DNA of 64,000 nucleotides, from assembly GCA_964344185.1 (NCBI GenBank), contig CAYFMN010000002.1:186001-250000 (forward strand). The letters run 5' to 3'. The DNA is from JAJDAT01 sp964344185 (GTDB lineage Bacteria; Nitrospinota; Nitrospinia; Nitrospinales; JAJDAT01). This document shows positions 44,610 through 54,339 of the stretch, one piece after another (position 1 is the stretch's first letter; each line of letters starts with the position of its first letter). The notes beneath the pieces were generated by a model that saw only the letters and a program-made list of their open reading frames with translations, had not been told where the DNA came from and ran no database searches. The translations under genes were made by a program, and so were the position numbers.

Positions 44610-45359
44610 ATGTTCGATCTAAAAAACGAAGTCGCGATAGTAACTGGGTCCAGTAGAGGGATTGGAGCGGGTATCGCAAAAGCTTTAGCAAGCTATGGCT
44701 GTGCGGTAGCGGTCAATTACTTAAATAGTCCAGAAAAAGCGGAAACTGTAGTCGCCGAAATAAAAAACGCTGGAGGCAACGCTAAGGCGTTTAAAGCGGA
44801 CGTTTCAGATCCCGACTCTGCGCAAGATTTAGTGGATCAAACATTAGGGAACCTGGGAATTCCCACGATTTTAATAAACAATGCGGCGTCTCCCATAATT
44901 CACAAAAAAATTATTAAAACAGACTGGAGTGATTTTACGTCCACTTTTGATATGGCCGTGAAAGCCACATTCAATTGCTGCCGATCGGTCATGCCCCATA
45001 TGAAAAAAAATAAACGCGGTAAAATCGTTAACGTAATCAGTCAACATATTTATGGAGTCCCTCCTTTCGGAATGGCCACCTATGTCACTGCCAAATACGC
45101 TTTAGAAGGCTTTTCAAAATGTTTGGCCACAGAAGTTGCGCCAAATATTCAGGTTAATATGGTGTCGCCTGGACTTACTGAAACAGATTTAGTTAGCGGT
45201 TTACCCGATTCATACAAAGAAAACATCGCCCAGCAAACTTTAATGAAGAGAAACACCGAATTAAAAGATATTTCAAACGCTATTTTGTTTCTAGTTTCTC
45301 CATTTTCAGACTATTTAACGGGGACGAATTTGCCTGTTTGCGGCGGCAACGTTATGTAA
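44610..45359 (+). CDS. SDR-family 3-oxoacyl-ACP reductase-like enzyme
   Basis: 249 residues, FabG-sized. NADPH-binding VTGSSRGIGAGIAKAL, LINNAAS, and the catalytic Y158-x3-K162 (YVTAK) with an upstream Ser (Ser144) are present. The C-terminus is LTGTNLPVCGGN. It likely reduces a 3-oxoacyl-ACP within this cluster, though FabG-like SDRs also act on sugars. One base separates it from the FkbH gene, so they are translationally linked. Confidence 0.87.
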   Translation: MFDLKNEVAIVTGSSRGIGAGIAKALASYGCAVAVNYLNSPEKAETVVAEIKNAGGNAKAFKADVSDPDSAQDLVDQTLGNLGIPTILINNAASPIIHKKIIKTDWSDFTSTFDMAVKATFNCCRSVMPHMKKNKRGKIVNVISQHIYGVPPFGMATYVTAKYALEGFSKCLATEVAPNIQVNMVSPGLTETDLVSGLPDSYKENIAQQTLMKRNTELKDISNAILFLVSPFSDYLTGTNLPVCGGNVM

Positions 45360-45360
45360 G

Positions 45361-47622
45361 ATGTCATATGAGTTCTCAACAGAAAAACGAATAGAAGCCA
45401 ACCTTGACTCCAATTCAAAACAAGAGCTTTCTCTCCGGCTAATCGAAACAAAGTTAGAGTTCCTCATCGAACGGGGCCGTTTTTCAGACGCTGGGGAATT
45501 ACTGCTAGAAACCACTAATGGGTTTGAATCCAGTGACTCAGGTAAACTAAAAGCGCGTACTGTTTGCGGTATCCTTCTAGGAAAGCTTTCTCAAACAAAT
45601 AGCCCCAAAGCGCGAGACCTTATATCTAAACTTCCGAATTGGATATTTGAAGATAGCTCAGTCCAATTGGCTATGGGCAAAGTATACGCCAACCTTGGAA
45701 ACACAAACGAAGCCGAACAACGTTTTAAAAAATCTGCTGCATTGGGTCCGCTCAATCCAGAAGTCTATTTAAATTTAGCGTCGCTATTTGTAGAAGAAGA
45801 TCCTCAAAAGGCATTCCTATATTATCAAGATTTTTTTAACAAGAACCTTGAACCGTCTTCGGCAAAAACATTTGTAAAAAAAGTAAAAAAATTACTTTTG
45901 CGCTCGCCTCAAGCCTCCGACCTAAAAGTAATAAAAATAGCTATTATAGGAAACGTCACTTTACAAACATTTCGGTCGTTTTTAGAAGCTCAATGCATTT
46001 TAGCGGGAATTCAAGCAGAGTTCTTTTTTGGAGGCTACGACGTTTTCGCTCAGGAAATGATAGATCCTGATTCAGAGCTGTATGAGTTTAACCCTAAGTT
46101 GACGTTTCTTTTTTTAGACGCTCCAACGCTCATCCCAGAATTATTCAATAATTTTTTTGAAGTAGACCCTAAAGAACGAATTCAATTATGCAGAGACAAA
46201 TTCGAAACTATTCAATCATTGTCTAAAACATTTTTGAGTCGATCACAATCCGCGTTAGCGATTTCAAATTTTTCTATCCCAAGAAGTTTCTTGATGGGAA
46301 CTCACGATCATAGGGAAAACCCAGGTGAAAAGGAAACTCTTGAAACTTGGAACCAATGGCTTCGCGAATTAGCTAAAGAAACTCCTGGCGGACTCTACCT
46401 CTTAGACATAGAAAACGCCGTTTCACGTTCTGGCAAAACGTTTGACGACAAGATGAAATATCTAGCGAAGATGTCGATACCTGAAATAGCTTTCCCATAT
46501 CTTGCAAAAGAAATGCTCCGCATCATAAGACCCATTTCAGGGTTATCTAAAAAATGTCTTGTTCTAGACTTGGATAATACGATGTGGGGCGGGGTTCTTG
46601 GCGAAGATGGAATCGAAGGGATAAAAATTGGTATCGAACCTCCGGGCAACGCTTTTAGCGACTTTCAAAAAGCTGTTAAAACATTATTAAGGCGAGGAAT
46701 TATTTTAGCGATCAACAGTAAAAATGACCTTGAATTAGTTAAAGAAGCTTTTAAAAAAAGACCGGAAATGGTTTTGAAATTGGACGATTTTGCGGCCATT
46801 CGCGCCAATTGGCAGGACAAAGCTCAAAATATGCGCGAAATTGCCGCCGAACTCAATATAGGAATTGATAGTTTCGTATTCATGGACGATAACCCCGCCG
46901 AAAGATTTTTAATTAAAAATGAATTGCCCGAAGTTTTGACTGTAGATATGCCCGAAGATTGCTCTAACTACGCACAAACTCTCCTGGACCTTGATGTTTT
47001 TGAGGCCCTTCATATTACCGCCGAAGATAAAAATAGAACGCAGTTATATAAAGCCGAAACTGAAAGAAAACAGTTAAAAACCCAAATCACCGATCTCAGC
47101 GATTACTTATCTTCTCTCGAAACAAAAGTAGAAGTTTTTCCGGTAGATTCTTTCTCAATCGCAAGGATATCTCAATTGACTCAACGAACAAACCAATTCA
47201 ACCTGACCACCAGGCGTTATAGCGAAGCCGAGATAAAATCTTTTTCCGAGGCGCAAGATACAAAAGTATATTGTCTAAAATCTTCCGACAGGTTTGGAGA
47301 TCATGGCACGGTTGGAGCCTGCATTGTTAAAGCCCAAAACCATGACGTTTGGGAACTAGATGTTCTATTAATGAGCTGTAGGGTATTAGGCAGAGGCATT
47401 GAAGAAGCCTTTATGCATTTTATTTGCGAAGAAATAAAAAAAGAAGGAGCCCAAATTCTAATAGGGCGCTATCTGCCAACCAAAAAAAATGGAATGGCAA
47501 AAGACTTTTTCAAACGGCTTCGCTTTGACCAAACCGAAGATTTAGAACAAGAAACCGTTTACCAATTGCCGCTAAAAGAAAGATCCATTCGCCTTCCATC
47601 ATACGTTCGTTTAAATTCATAA
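45361..47622 (+). CDS. FkbH-type HAD protein with TPR and SGNH-like regions
   Basis: 753 residues. Residues 1-185 are TPR-like helices (VYANLGNTNEAEQRFKKSAA), 195-395 resemble an SGNH/alpha-beta region (IKIAIIGNVTLQTFRSFLEA), and from 399 the FkbH HAD-IIIC core starts: CLVLDLDNTMWGGVLGEDG with D403/D405, then INSKNDLELV, FMDDNPAERFLI, and a C-terminal GNAT-like region (RISQLTQRTNQFNLTTRRYS). FkbH proteins load glyceryl units from 1,3-bisphosphoglycerate onto an ACP; others act in glycan clusters. With the ACP upstream, glyceryl- or acyl-ACP formation is the best guess. Confidence 0.87.
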   Translation: MSYEFSTEKRIEANLDSNSKQELSLRLIETKLEFLIERGRFSDAGELLLETTNGFESSDSGKLKARTVCGILLGKLSQTNSPKARDLISKLPNWIFEDSSVQLAMGKVYANLGNTNEAEQRFKKSAALGPLNPEVYLNLASLFVEEDPQKAFLYYQDFFNKNLEPSSAKTFVKKVKKLLLRSPQASDLKVIKIAIIGNVTLQTFRSFLEAQCILAGIQAEFFFGGYDVFAQEMIDPDSELYEFNPKLTFLFLDAPTLIPELFNNFFEVDPKERIQLCRDKFETIQSLSKTFLSRSQSALAISNFSIPRSFLMGTHDHRENPGEKETLETWNQWLRELAKETPGGLYLLDIENAVSRSGKTFDDKMKYLAKMSIPEIAFPYLAKEMLRIIRPISGLSKKCLVLDLDNTMWGGVLGEDGIEGIKIGIEPPGNAFSDFQKAVKTLLRRGIILAINSKNDLELVKEAFKKRPEMVLKLDDFAAIRANWQDKAQNMREIAAELNIGIDSFVFMDDNPAERFLIKNELPEVLTVDMPEDCSNYAQTLLDLDVFEALHITAEDKNRTQLYKAETERKQLKTQITDLSDYLSSLETKVEVFPVDSFSIARISQLTQRTNQFNLTTRRYSEAEIKSFSEAQDTKVYCLKSSDRFGDHGTVGACIVKAQNHDVWELDVLLMSCRVLGRGIEEAFMHFICEEIKKEGAQILIGRYLPTKKNGMAKDFFKRLRFDQTEDLEQETVYQLPLKERSIRLPSYVRLNS

Positions 47623-47634
47623 CGTTATTCTTTC

Positions 47635-48573
47635 ATGTTTCAAAATCCAGAGTCCTTAGACCTTTCAATCGTTATTCTTAACTTCAACACTAAAGAAGTT
47701 TTGATTAATTGTTTACGATCCGTATATGAACAAACAAGCGGAATTGACTTCGAAGTTATCGTCGTTGACAACGCTTCTACAGACGGGTCGGCAATAGCTG
47801 CAAAGGAACAATTCCCTCAAATCAGGCTCAAAATTAACGAAGATAATTTAGGTTTTTCGGGAGGCAATAACAGAGGAATCGAAATTTCGCAAGGAAGATA
47901 TATCGTATTGTTAAATAGCGACACCCTTTTAACCGAAAACTGTTTTGAAAAAATTGTCCGCTATTTAGACGAACACATCGAATTTCATATTTGCAGTCCA
48001 GAAGTTACCGACGAAGCTAATAACGCGCTTCCTATGCGGCACTGGGAGGATAAACCTATTGACGCGGTTTATAGAATTCTAGGATTGTATTCTTTTTCCA
48101 GAGACGCGGCTCAAATGACAGGAGAAGGTCCTAGAGAGGTCGAAACAATAGGCGGACAATGCTTCGTTGTTCGTCGAACGGTTTTTGAGAAAATTGGTTT
48201 CTTAGACGAATCCTACTTTCTCTACAATGAAGAAGATGATTTTTGTCGACTGGCCCGCAAATCCGGTTTTAAGGTCTGCTACTTTCCAGAAACTTCATTG
48301 ATTCATTTATTCGGAAAATCAACCCACCTCCCAGAAATTAGAGAAAAAGTCATTATCGAAACATACAGAAGCGACTTAACCTTCTATTCAAAACATTATC
48401 CGCTGATTTGGAACCTGGCTTTAAGGTGTTTATACAAAACAACGTTTATCCTGGGAGCCGTAAAAGCTTTCGTCAAACAAATTATGGGAACAAATACCAA
48501 AGGACCCGACGGGTCGGCGGCTCTAAAACTAAAACTCTTCTTTTTAGAAACGCCCAGTTTGAAAAAAAAATAA
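47635..48573 (+). CDS. Family 2 glycosyltransferase
   Basis: 312 residues. GT-A fold: LSIVILNFNTKEVLINCLRS, VIVVDNASTDGS, NLGFSGGNNRGIE, and the DxD-like LLNSDT. A later EEDDFCRLARKSGFKVCYFP is typical of rhamnosyl/galactofuranosyl-type GT2 enzymes. It adds a sugar in glycan or glycolipid synthesis, in the cytoplasm or at the inner face of the membrane. Last gene of the 41.2-48.6 kb cluster; 12 bases after FkbH. Confidence 0.9.
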   Translation: MFQNPESLDLSIVILNFNTKEVLINCLRSVYEQTSGIDFEVIVVDNASTDGSAIAAKEQFPQIRLKINEDNLGFSGGNNRGIEISQGRYIVLLNSDTLLTENCFEKIVRYLDEHIEFHICSPEVTDEANNALPMRHWEDKPIDAVYRILGLYSFSRDAAQMTGEGPREVETIGGQCFVVRRTVFEKIGFLDESYFLYNEEDDFCRLARKSGFKVCYFPETSLIHLFGKSTHLPEIREKVIIETYRSDLTFYSKHYPLIWNLALRCLYKTTFILGAVKAFVKQIMGTNTKGPDGSAALKLKLFFLETPSLKKK

Positions 48574-48580
48574 ACAGCGT

Positions 48581-48919
48581 TTACCCATTAGGACGATATC
48601 TAGGCACATTGGGATCAATGATTTGCGACCAGGCGTCTATTCCGCCTATCAGGTTATGCACTGTCGTAAAACCAGATTCAAGCAACAACGCAGCCGCCCT
48701 ATAAGAACGCTCTCCAACGTGGCAATACACTACAATCTCTTCTTCGAATATAAATTCTTGCGTTCGATCTACTAACTCTGCGAGTGGAAAATGTTCGGAC
48801 CTTTCTATAAAAGCCAGGTTTCTTTCCCACTGCTCTCTAACGTCAATAAGAAAAATATCGTCGCCTCGATCCAGGCGTTCTTTTAACTCCGTTGGTTTAA
48901 TTTGAGATATTGGATTCAT
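48581..48919 (-). CDS. Rhodanese-domain protein
   Basis: 112 residues. The active-site loop is CHVGERS (Cys66), with the N-terminal FLIDVREQWERN (CH2A-like) and GGIDAWSQIID near the end. ATG has AAGGAAC upstream. It likely transfers persulfide sulphur. Convergent with the glycosyltransferase gene, seven bases apart, and eight bases after the TMTC-like gene on the same strand. Confidence 0.88.
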   Translation of the reverse strand: MNPISQIKPTELKERLDRGDDIFLIDVREQWERNLAFIERSEHFPLAELVDRTQEFIFEEEIVVYCHVGERSYRAAALLLESGFTTVHNLIGGIDAWSQIIDPNVPRYRPNG

Positions 48920-48927
48920 TTTGTTCC

Positions 48928-50751
48928 TTATTTATTTAACAAACGCTTTTGTAAAATCTTGTTGATACTCTTGCGGGCTTCCAAAAACGTTGGGTTGTGT
49001 TGCAAAGCTTTCCTAAAATTCAAAAGCGCATTCTCATCTTCGCCTCTTTCTAAGAAAAAGTTTCCGATATTTAAATAAACGTTATGAAGGTTTCTTTTGC
49101 CTTTAAGGGCAAACTCAAAATGCATAAGCGCTTTTTCCCTTTCATTTAAAGCCCCATAAACCAATCCCAAATTATTATGAATTTCAAAGTTTCCAGAATC
49201 TATTTTTAACGCGGCTTCAAAATGCTTGGCGGCTTCTTGCATGTTACCCTGATTTCCAAAAATAGTTCCCAAATTATTATGGGCCTGCCAAATAGTCGGA
49301 TCTAAACGCGTCGCTCGCAAAAAATGTTCCTTACTCTCTTCCAAACGATTTAGCTTTAATAAGGCCAATCCTAAATTATCCTCCGCCTCCGCATAATCTG
49401 GTTTTACTTTAAGCGTATTCGAATAACTCTTTGCGGCTAAATTAAATCGACCTGCTTTGGAGTATTCATTGCCTAAATTGTTATGAGCAATCCAGGCGTT
49501 TGGATTTTTCTCGATGGTGTCTTTCCAAAGAGCAATTGGGTTTTGGTAAATCTCCTGCTGTTTCCAGGTTAAAAATCCCAAAACACAAACCGTCGAAAGG
49601 CCAGCTATTATCGCCCAATACTTAAGTAAGGTACCTTTAGGAAACTTTGTTATCAATTGGTTTGTTTTTGAAAAAGCTCCGCAAACCGTCAACGATATAA
49701 TTCCTTGCCCCGCTATATATTGATAATGATCGGCTACAAAAGAATATCGCAAGAAATAAATATTCAGGAATCCCATAACAGGGAAAAGCGAAACCAAATA
49801 ATAACCAAGGGCAAAAATTGGATAATATCCCCATCTATTTCTACAGCGGAAAACTAACGTCAAAACCACCGCTAACATTAAATGGGGGAACCAGGATGTG
49901 ATAACGCTGGGATCAAAACTCCATCGAGGATAGATAAAAGTTAAATCAATGGGAACAAACAGTTTCTGAAGGTAAAACCAAATAACAAACCCGGCATTAA
50001 CGGTTCTTTCAATAAAGGTTAAAGACCAATCTTCTCCACTCGCGCCGGCGCTTGTATATTGAAACCAAATCGTTATCAATCCAAATACTAAGGACATCGC
50101 GAAGAACGGGCCTGTTCTGCAAGTTGACTCCTTACAGGTCAACGGCTTAAGAGTCCAGTGATATAAAAGCAAAACAACGGGAAACATAACAACCGCCGTT
50201 TTACTGAGTAATGCGCAAAGGAAAAAGAATAAAGAAGCCCCTAATCGCCACCTCCCTCCTTGCAAATCATACTTAAAATAAAATAATGCGGCGGCGAGAT
50301 AAAAAAACATCGATTGAACGTTTTTAATCTGTGTAACCCATGAAACGGATTCTGTTTGAATTGGATGCCACGCAAAAACCAATGCGGCAAACCAGGCCCC
50401 TGGCAGATTCAACGTTGTCAATATAAGCCAGAATAAAACAACGTTAGACGCATGAAAGGCAATATTAACGGCATGATATCCAAATGGATCTATTCCCCAT
50501 AACTGACGTTGAAACCAAAGGTTGGTAGATACAAGCGGAAAGTAATCCGGCGCGTCGCGCGTAAACCAAAATCGATAGAGAGCGTTAGGGTCTTCCATGA
50601 TTGGATTGGCGTCGAAAAACGTATTATCATCCCAAATAAAACGCGCTTCCAAAGAAGGCAAATAAACAATTGCCGCCAAAAAAAATAGAAAAAAACCTTT
50701 CATAAAGACGTTTTCTAATAAAGTAATTTTTTTCCAGAAACTCAGATTCAT
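48928..50751 (-). CDS. TMTC-like membrane protein with C-terminal TPRs
   Basis: 607 residues. The first 390 are polytopic with about ten helices and the TMTC/PMT-like luminal motif near the N-terminus (RFIWDDNTFFDANPIMEDPN; YHAVNIAFHASNVVLFWLIL; FAWHPIQTESVSWV). From about 420 there are five TPR units (WIAHNNLGNEYSKAGRFNLA, WQAHNNLGTIFGNQGNMQEA, FEIHNNLGLVYGALNEREKA). Bacterial members of this family are presumed lipid-linked glycosyltransferases of exported proteins. The acceptor is unknown. The upstream 319-bp spacer separates it from the divergent decarboxylase gene. Confidence 0.84.
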   Translation of the reverse strand: MNLSFWKKITLLENVFMKGFFLFFLAAIVYLPSLEARFIWDDNTFFDANPIMEDPNALYRFWFTRDAPDYFPLVSTNLWFQRQLWGIDPFGYHAVNIAFHASNVVLFWLILTTLNLPGAWFAALVFAWHPIQTESVSWVTQIKNVQSMFFYLAAALFYFKYDLQGGRWRLGASLFFFLCALLSKTAVVMFPVVLLLYHWTLKPLTCKESTCRTGPFFAMSLVFGLITIWFQYTSAGASGEDWSLTFIERTVNAGFVIWFYLQKLFVPIDLTFIYPRWSFDPSVITSWFPHLMLAVVLTLVFRCRNRWGYYPIFALGYYLVSLFPVMGFLNIYFLRYSFVADHYQYIAGQGIISLTVCGAFSKTNQLITKFPKGTLLKYWAIIAGLSTVCVLGFLTWKQQEIYQNPIALWKDTIEKNPNAWIAHNNLGNEYSKAGRFNLAAKSYSNTLKVKPDYAEAEDNLGLALLKLNRLEESKEHFLRATRLDPTIWQAHNNLGTIFGNQGNMQEAAKHFEAALKIDSGNFEIHNNLGLVYGALNEREKALMHFEFALKGKRNLHNVYLNIGNFFLERGEDENALLNFRKALQHNPTFLEARKSINKILQKRLLNK

Positions 50752-51070
50752 ATTTCGCGAAGGAAGATAATCCGTAGGCAGGTCAAAAAGAAAGTGGTTA
50801 AGTAATTTTCAAAAGCTATTCTACATTCATACAATTTTTTAATCTAGAACAACTATATGGAATCAATCTAAGGTATATATCCTTAAATTCATGTTTGTTA
50901 ATAACGTTTTACAACCTTGGATAAGCCCTTATCTTATTTCTTCAATACCCTTGAAAATTTTTATTCAGGGATCATATTAATTAAAAGTCTGTCTTTCCTA
51001 CTGGCCAACTATTTTTTAAATCTAAATAAACCTGTAAAAAACATAGATCCACTTTAAGGAGGTTGTAATT
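50752..51070. other. 319-bp divergent spacer before the decarboxylase gene
   Basis: Holds the promoters of two divergent genes. AAGGAGG at 51056-51062 is the ribosome-binding site of the decarboxylase gene. No ORF, RNA gene or convincing operator is seen apart from a weak TAAGG/CCTTA dyad near 50870. Confidence 0.5.
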
Positions 51071-52738
51071 ATGTATAATGAAACCGCAACCTGCACAATT
51101 GGTTCCTATTTAATTGATCGTCTATATGATTTGGGCGTAACTCATATTTTTGGAGTCCCCGGTGATTTCAGCCTTAAGCTTTGTGAATTATTAGAACAAG
51201 ATAAAAGAATTGCTTTTGTTGGGACCACTCGCGAGGACACGGCAGGCTTCGCCGCAGACGGATATGCCCGTAAACATAACGGATTAGGAGTTTTACTCGT
51301 TACTCATGGCGTAGGAGCCCTTAGCGCCGTCAATCCGATAGCGGGAGCCAACGCAGAATCTTCTCCTGTCTTAGTGATTAGCGGAGCCCCTGGAACAAAT
51401 GAAAGGGGGAACGGCCATTTAATCCATCACAGCTTTGGAACCAAAGATGCGCAAAAGAATATTTTTAAAAATTTTACGTGTTGCGCAATCTCGCTGGAAG
51501 ACCCTTCATTAGCCTCGCGTCAAATAGATCAAGTACTGCATAATATCTTAATTCACAAAAAACCGGGTTACATAGAACTGCCAAGAGATTTGATAAACAA
51601 AGAGATAACTCTATGGGAAAACAACGAAAGTTTTGAGCAAGATGATTCTAGCGACGAAGAAGCGTTACAAGAGGCGCTTTCAGAAACAATTAACCTATTA
51701 GAGAAAGCGAAAAACTCCGTAATTTTAGCGGGAGTGGAATTACACAGGTTCGAAGCTCAAAACAATTTTATACAATTGGTGGAATCCTCAAATTTGCCCG
51801 TTGCGGCGACTATAATGGGTAAAACTGTAATTGATGAAAGCCATCCATCCTATCTTGGTATTTATCAGGGAAAAGTAGCTTCAGACCAGGTTCGGCACAA
51901 AGTGGAATCTTCGGATTTGCTCATAACATTAGGAGTTATGCTAACAGACATTAACCTGGGTATGTATACCGCCAAATTAGATCCAAACCAAATGGTGCGC
52001 GCAAACCAGGGAGAAGTTATCATCAAGCGTCATAAATTTTCAAATATTTCTTTGCGCGATTTTATACAAGGCTTAACTCAAAAATTTAAGACAAGAAATT
52101 TCAACATCCCAAAACATAATTTAACCCTCGACCAAAATATAATTCCATTTTTACCTTCAACAGGTTCCCTAACCATGTCGAGCATCATAAAAATCTTAAA
52201 TCAGAAATTACCAAAACAGATTTCGGTGGTGTGCGACACAGGAGATTGCCTTTTCGCCGCAGCCGACTTGAAAGTCTCGGCTCAATCTTCGTTTTTTGCT
52301 TCGGCGTTTTATACAACAATGGGATTTGCGATACCCGCCGCATTGGGAGCCACTTGCGCTTCTCCTTCGGTTCGCCCACTAATTCTTGTCGGCGACGGAG
52401 CTTTCCAAATGACTGGAACGGAACTTTCTACCTTTAAGAAGTTAAAGCTATCGCCAATAGTGATCGTTATCAACAATGGAGGCTATGAAACCGAACGAGT
52501 CATCCTCGATGGAGCTTTTAACGATATTGAAAACTGGGACTACAGCGGAATTTGTGGATTGCTTAATTATGGCAGGGCTTTAAAAGCTAAAACAATAAAA
52601 GAATTTCAAAGCGCGGTAAATCTTGCATTTGAAGACGAAAACCAAATGTATGTAATTGACGCCAACGTCCAGGAATCTTCTTTGGGAATGAGAAGGTTGG
52701 CCACAGAAATTGGAAAAACGATAAAAGAAAACAATTAA
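51071..52738 (+). CDS. Thiamine-diphosphate-dependent 2-oxoacid decarboxylase (pyruvate/indolepyruvate type)
   Basis: 555 residues, perfect AAGGAGG site. The catalytic Glu55 is in TTREDTAGFAADGYAR. His119-His120 (LIHHSFG), the paired histidines of pyruvate decarboxylases, are present, which excludes acetolactate synthase. The thiamine-diphosphate motif is GDGAFQMTGTEL...INN, and the C-terminal Glu in GGYETERVILDGAFND is kept. It non-oxidatively decarboxylates pyruvate or an aromatic 2-oxoacid to an aldehyde. Convergent with a tryptophanase gene, 23 bases away. Confidence 0.88.
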   Translation: MYNETATCTIGSYLIDRLYDLGVTHIFGVPGDFSLKLCELLEQDKRIAFVGTTREDTAGFAADGYARKHNGLGVLLVTHGVGALSAVNPIAGANAESSPVLVISGAPGTNERGNGHLIHHSFGTKDAQKNIFKNFTCCAISLEDPSLASRQIDQVLHNILIHKKPGYIELPRDLINKEITLWENNESFEQDDSSDEEALQEALSETINLLEKAKNSVILAGVELHRFEAQNNFIQLVESSNLPVAATIMGKTVIDESHPSYLGIYQGKVASDQVRHKVESSDLLITLGVMLTDINLGMYTAKLDPNQMVRANQGEVIIKRHKFSNISLRDFIQGLTQKFKTRNFNIPKHNLTLDQNIIPFLPSTGSLTMSSIIKILNQKLPKQISVVCDTGDCLFAAADLKVSAQSSFFASAFYTTMGFAIPAALGATCASPSVRPLILVGDGAFQMTGTELSTFKKLKLSPIVIVINNGGYETERVILDGAFNDIENWDYSGICGLLNYGRALKAKTIKEFQSAVNLAFEDENQMYVIDANVQESSLGMRRLATEIGKTIKENN

Positions 52739-52761
52739 AATTTCAGCTAAAACTAATAGTT

Positions 52762-54135
52762 TTAAGCCTTTGCGAAGTGGGCTGAAAAATGTCTTAAAAA
52801 TGGCGGTTGTTTGGTAATTTTATAACCCGAAATCTGATCTCGTTTTTCCCAAACTTTTTTGATTATCTCGACTACATAGTCGAAATGACTTTGTGTATAA
52901 ACACGGCGAGGAAACGTAAGTCGAACCAACTCCATTGGAGCGGGCGTCTCATCCCCTGTCTTAAGATCTTTCTGACCAAACATAACGGAACCCATTTCCA
53001 CTGCCCGAATACCTCCTTCAATATAAAGAGCGTTTACTAACGATATACCTGGAAAGCTTAAAGGAGAAATATTTGGAAAAAACTGTTTGGCGTCAATGTA
53101 GATTGCGTGACCTCCCGCAGGGTGCATGATTGGAACTCCAATATCCATAAGGTTTTTTTTCATATACTCTACCGTTGCATGACGGTAAATCTGGTAATCC
53201 ATTTCAAGAGCTTCTTTTAAACCCACGGCAATCGCTTCCAGATCTCTTCCGGCAAGTCCCCCATAAGTTGGAAAACCTTCGGTAAGAATCAACATATTTT
53301 TAAAATCTTCCGCCCATTCTTCATTCCGACATCCAAAGAATCCTCCAATATTAACAAGCCCGTCTTTCTTTGCGCTCATAGTCGCCCCATCCGCCAGCGA
53401 AAATATTTCTTGAGCGATTTCAAGAAGAAGCCTGTTCGACTGCCCAGGTTCCCGTTCATGGATAAAATAAGCGTTTTCCGCAAAACGCGCCGCGTCAAGG
53501 ATCAAAGGAATCCCAAACGGTTCCAACACATTTTTCACTATCTTTATATTCTCAAGGGATACTGGTTGGCCGCCAAAAGTGTTATTGGTAATGGTAATCA
53601 TTACAAAAGGAATTCTCTCAGCTCCCTTTTCCTCAATCAGCTTTTTTAACCGTTCAACATCCATATTGCCTTTAAACGGATGCTCCTCCGAAAAATTCTT
53701 TCCCGCGGATATAACTAAATCAACCGCTTCAGCGCCAACAAACTCAACATTGGCCCGAGTCGTGTCAAAATGACCGTTGTTTGGAATAATATCGCCTTGT
53801 TTTATTCTAGTTTGAGATAATATTCTTTCCGCAGCGCGCCCCTGATGAACGGGAAAAACATGTTCAAACCCTGTAATCTCTTTAACCACAGATTGAAAAC
53901 GAGTCCAGGACTGGCTGCCTGCATAACTTTCATCGCCAAGCATTAAGGACGCCCATTGCTTTGTTGACATAGCTCCCGTCCCGCTATCAGTCAATAAATC
54001 GATAGTGATCTGGTCTGCCGTAACTAGAAACACATTATAATTAGCGTCGTTCAACCAACGCTCACGCTGATCTCGGGTAGATATGGAAATTGGCTCCGTC
54101 ATTTTAATTCGAAAGGGTTCAATTATAGTTTTCAT
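52762..54135 (-). CDS. tnaA: Tryptophanase (tryptophan indole-lyase)
   Basis: 457 residues from ATG with GGAGGAATT upstream. PLP Lys257 is in ATMSAKKDGLVNIGG. At the two positions that split tryptophanase from tyrosine phenol-lyase, this protein has Asp124 (GHFDTTRAN; Thr in phenol-lyase) and Met381 (IRAVEMGS; Arg in phenol-lyase), so tryptophanase fits better. It cleaves Trp to indole, pyruvate and ammonia in the cytoplasm. It shares the loop NIGGFF with phenol-lyases, so substrate remains to be shown. The convergent decarboxylase could use the pyruvate. Confidence 0.83.
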   Translation of the reverse strand: MKTIIEPFRIKMTEPISISTRDQRERWLNDANYNVFLVTADQITIDLLTDSGTGAMSTKQWASLMLGDESYAGSQSWTRFQSVVKEITGFEHVFPVHQGRAAERILSQTRIKQGDIIPNNGHFDTTRANVEFVGAEAVDLVISAGKNFSEEHPFKGNMDVERLKKLIEEKGAERIPFVMITITNNTFGGQPVSLENIKIVKNVLEPFGIPLILDAARFAENAYFIHEREPGQSNRLLLEIAQEIFSLADGATMSAKKDGLVNIGGFFGCRNEEWAEDFKNMLILTEGFPTYGGLAGRDLEAIAVGLKEALEMDYQIYRHATVEYMKKNLMDIGVPIMHPAGGHAIYIDAKQFFPNISPLSFPGISLVNALYIEGGIRAVEMGSVMFGQKDLKTGDETPAPMELVRLTFPRRVYTQSHFDYVVEIIKKVWEKRDQISGYKITKQPPFLRHFSAHFAKA

Positions 54136-54339
54136 AATTCCTCCGAGATTTGAGCATGTGCATAATTATGGAGAACCGACATATTTTTAAAATCGATAAA
54201 AGGATCAGTCTAAAACCCAGGACCCATATATAAATATAGGTTTTTATTTTTAGAAATCAAAAAGGGTAATCAAAGGAAGGGAAAAATACTATTTCAAATT
54301 TTGAAAAAAGTCAGGACGCCTTAAAAATAAGCGGAAAAT

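Noticed and set aside
51071..52738. Acetolactate synthase for the thiamine-diphosphate enzyme
   Set aside because: Paired histidines (His119-His120) and the C-terminal Glu of the pyruvate/indolepyruvate decarboxylase group are present.
52762..54135. Tyrosine phenol-lyase
   Set aside because: The two discriminating positions have Asp124 and Met381 instead of Thr and Arg, although part of the PLP loop resembles phenol-lyase.
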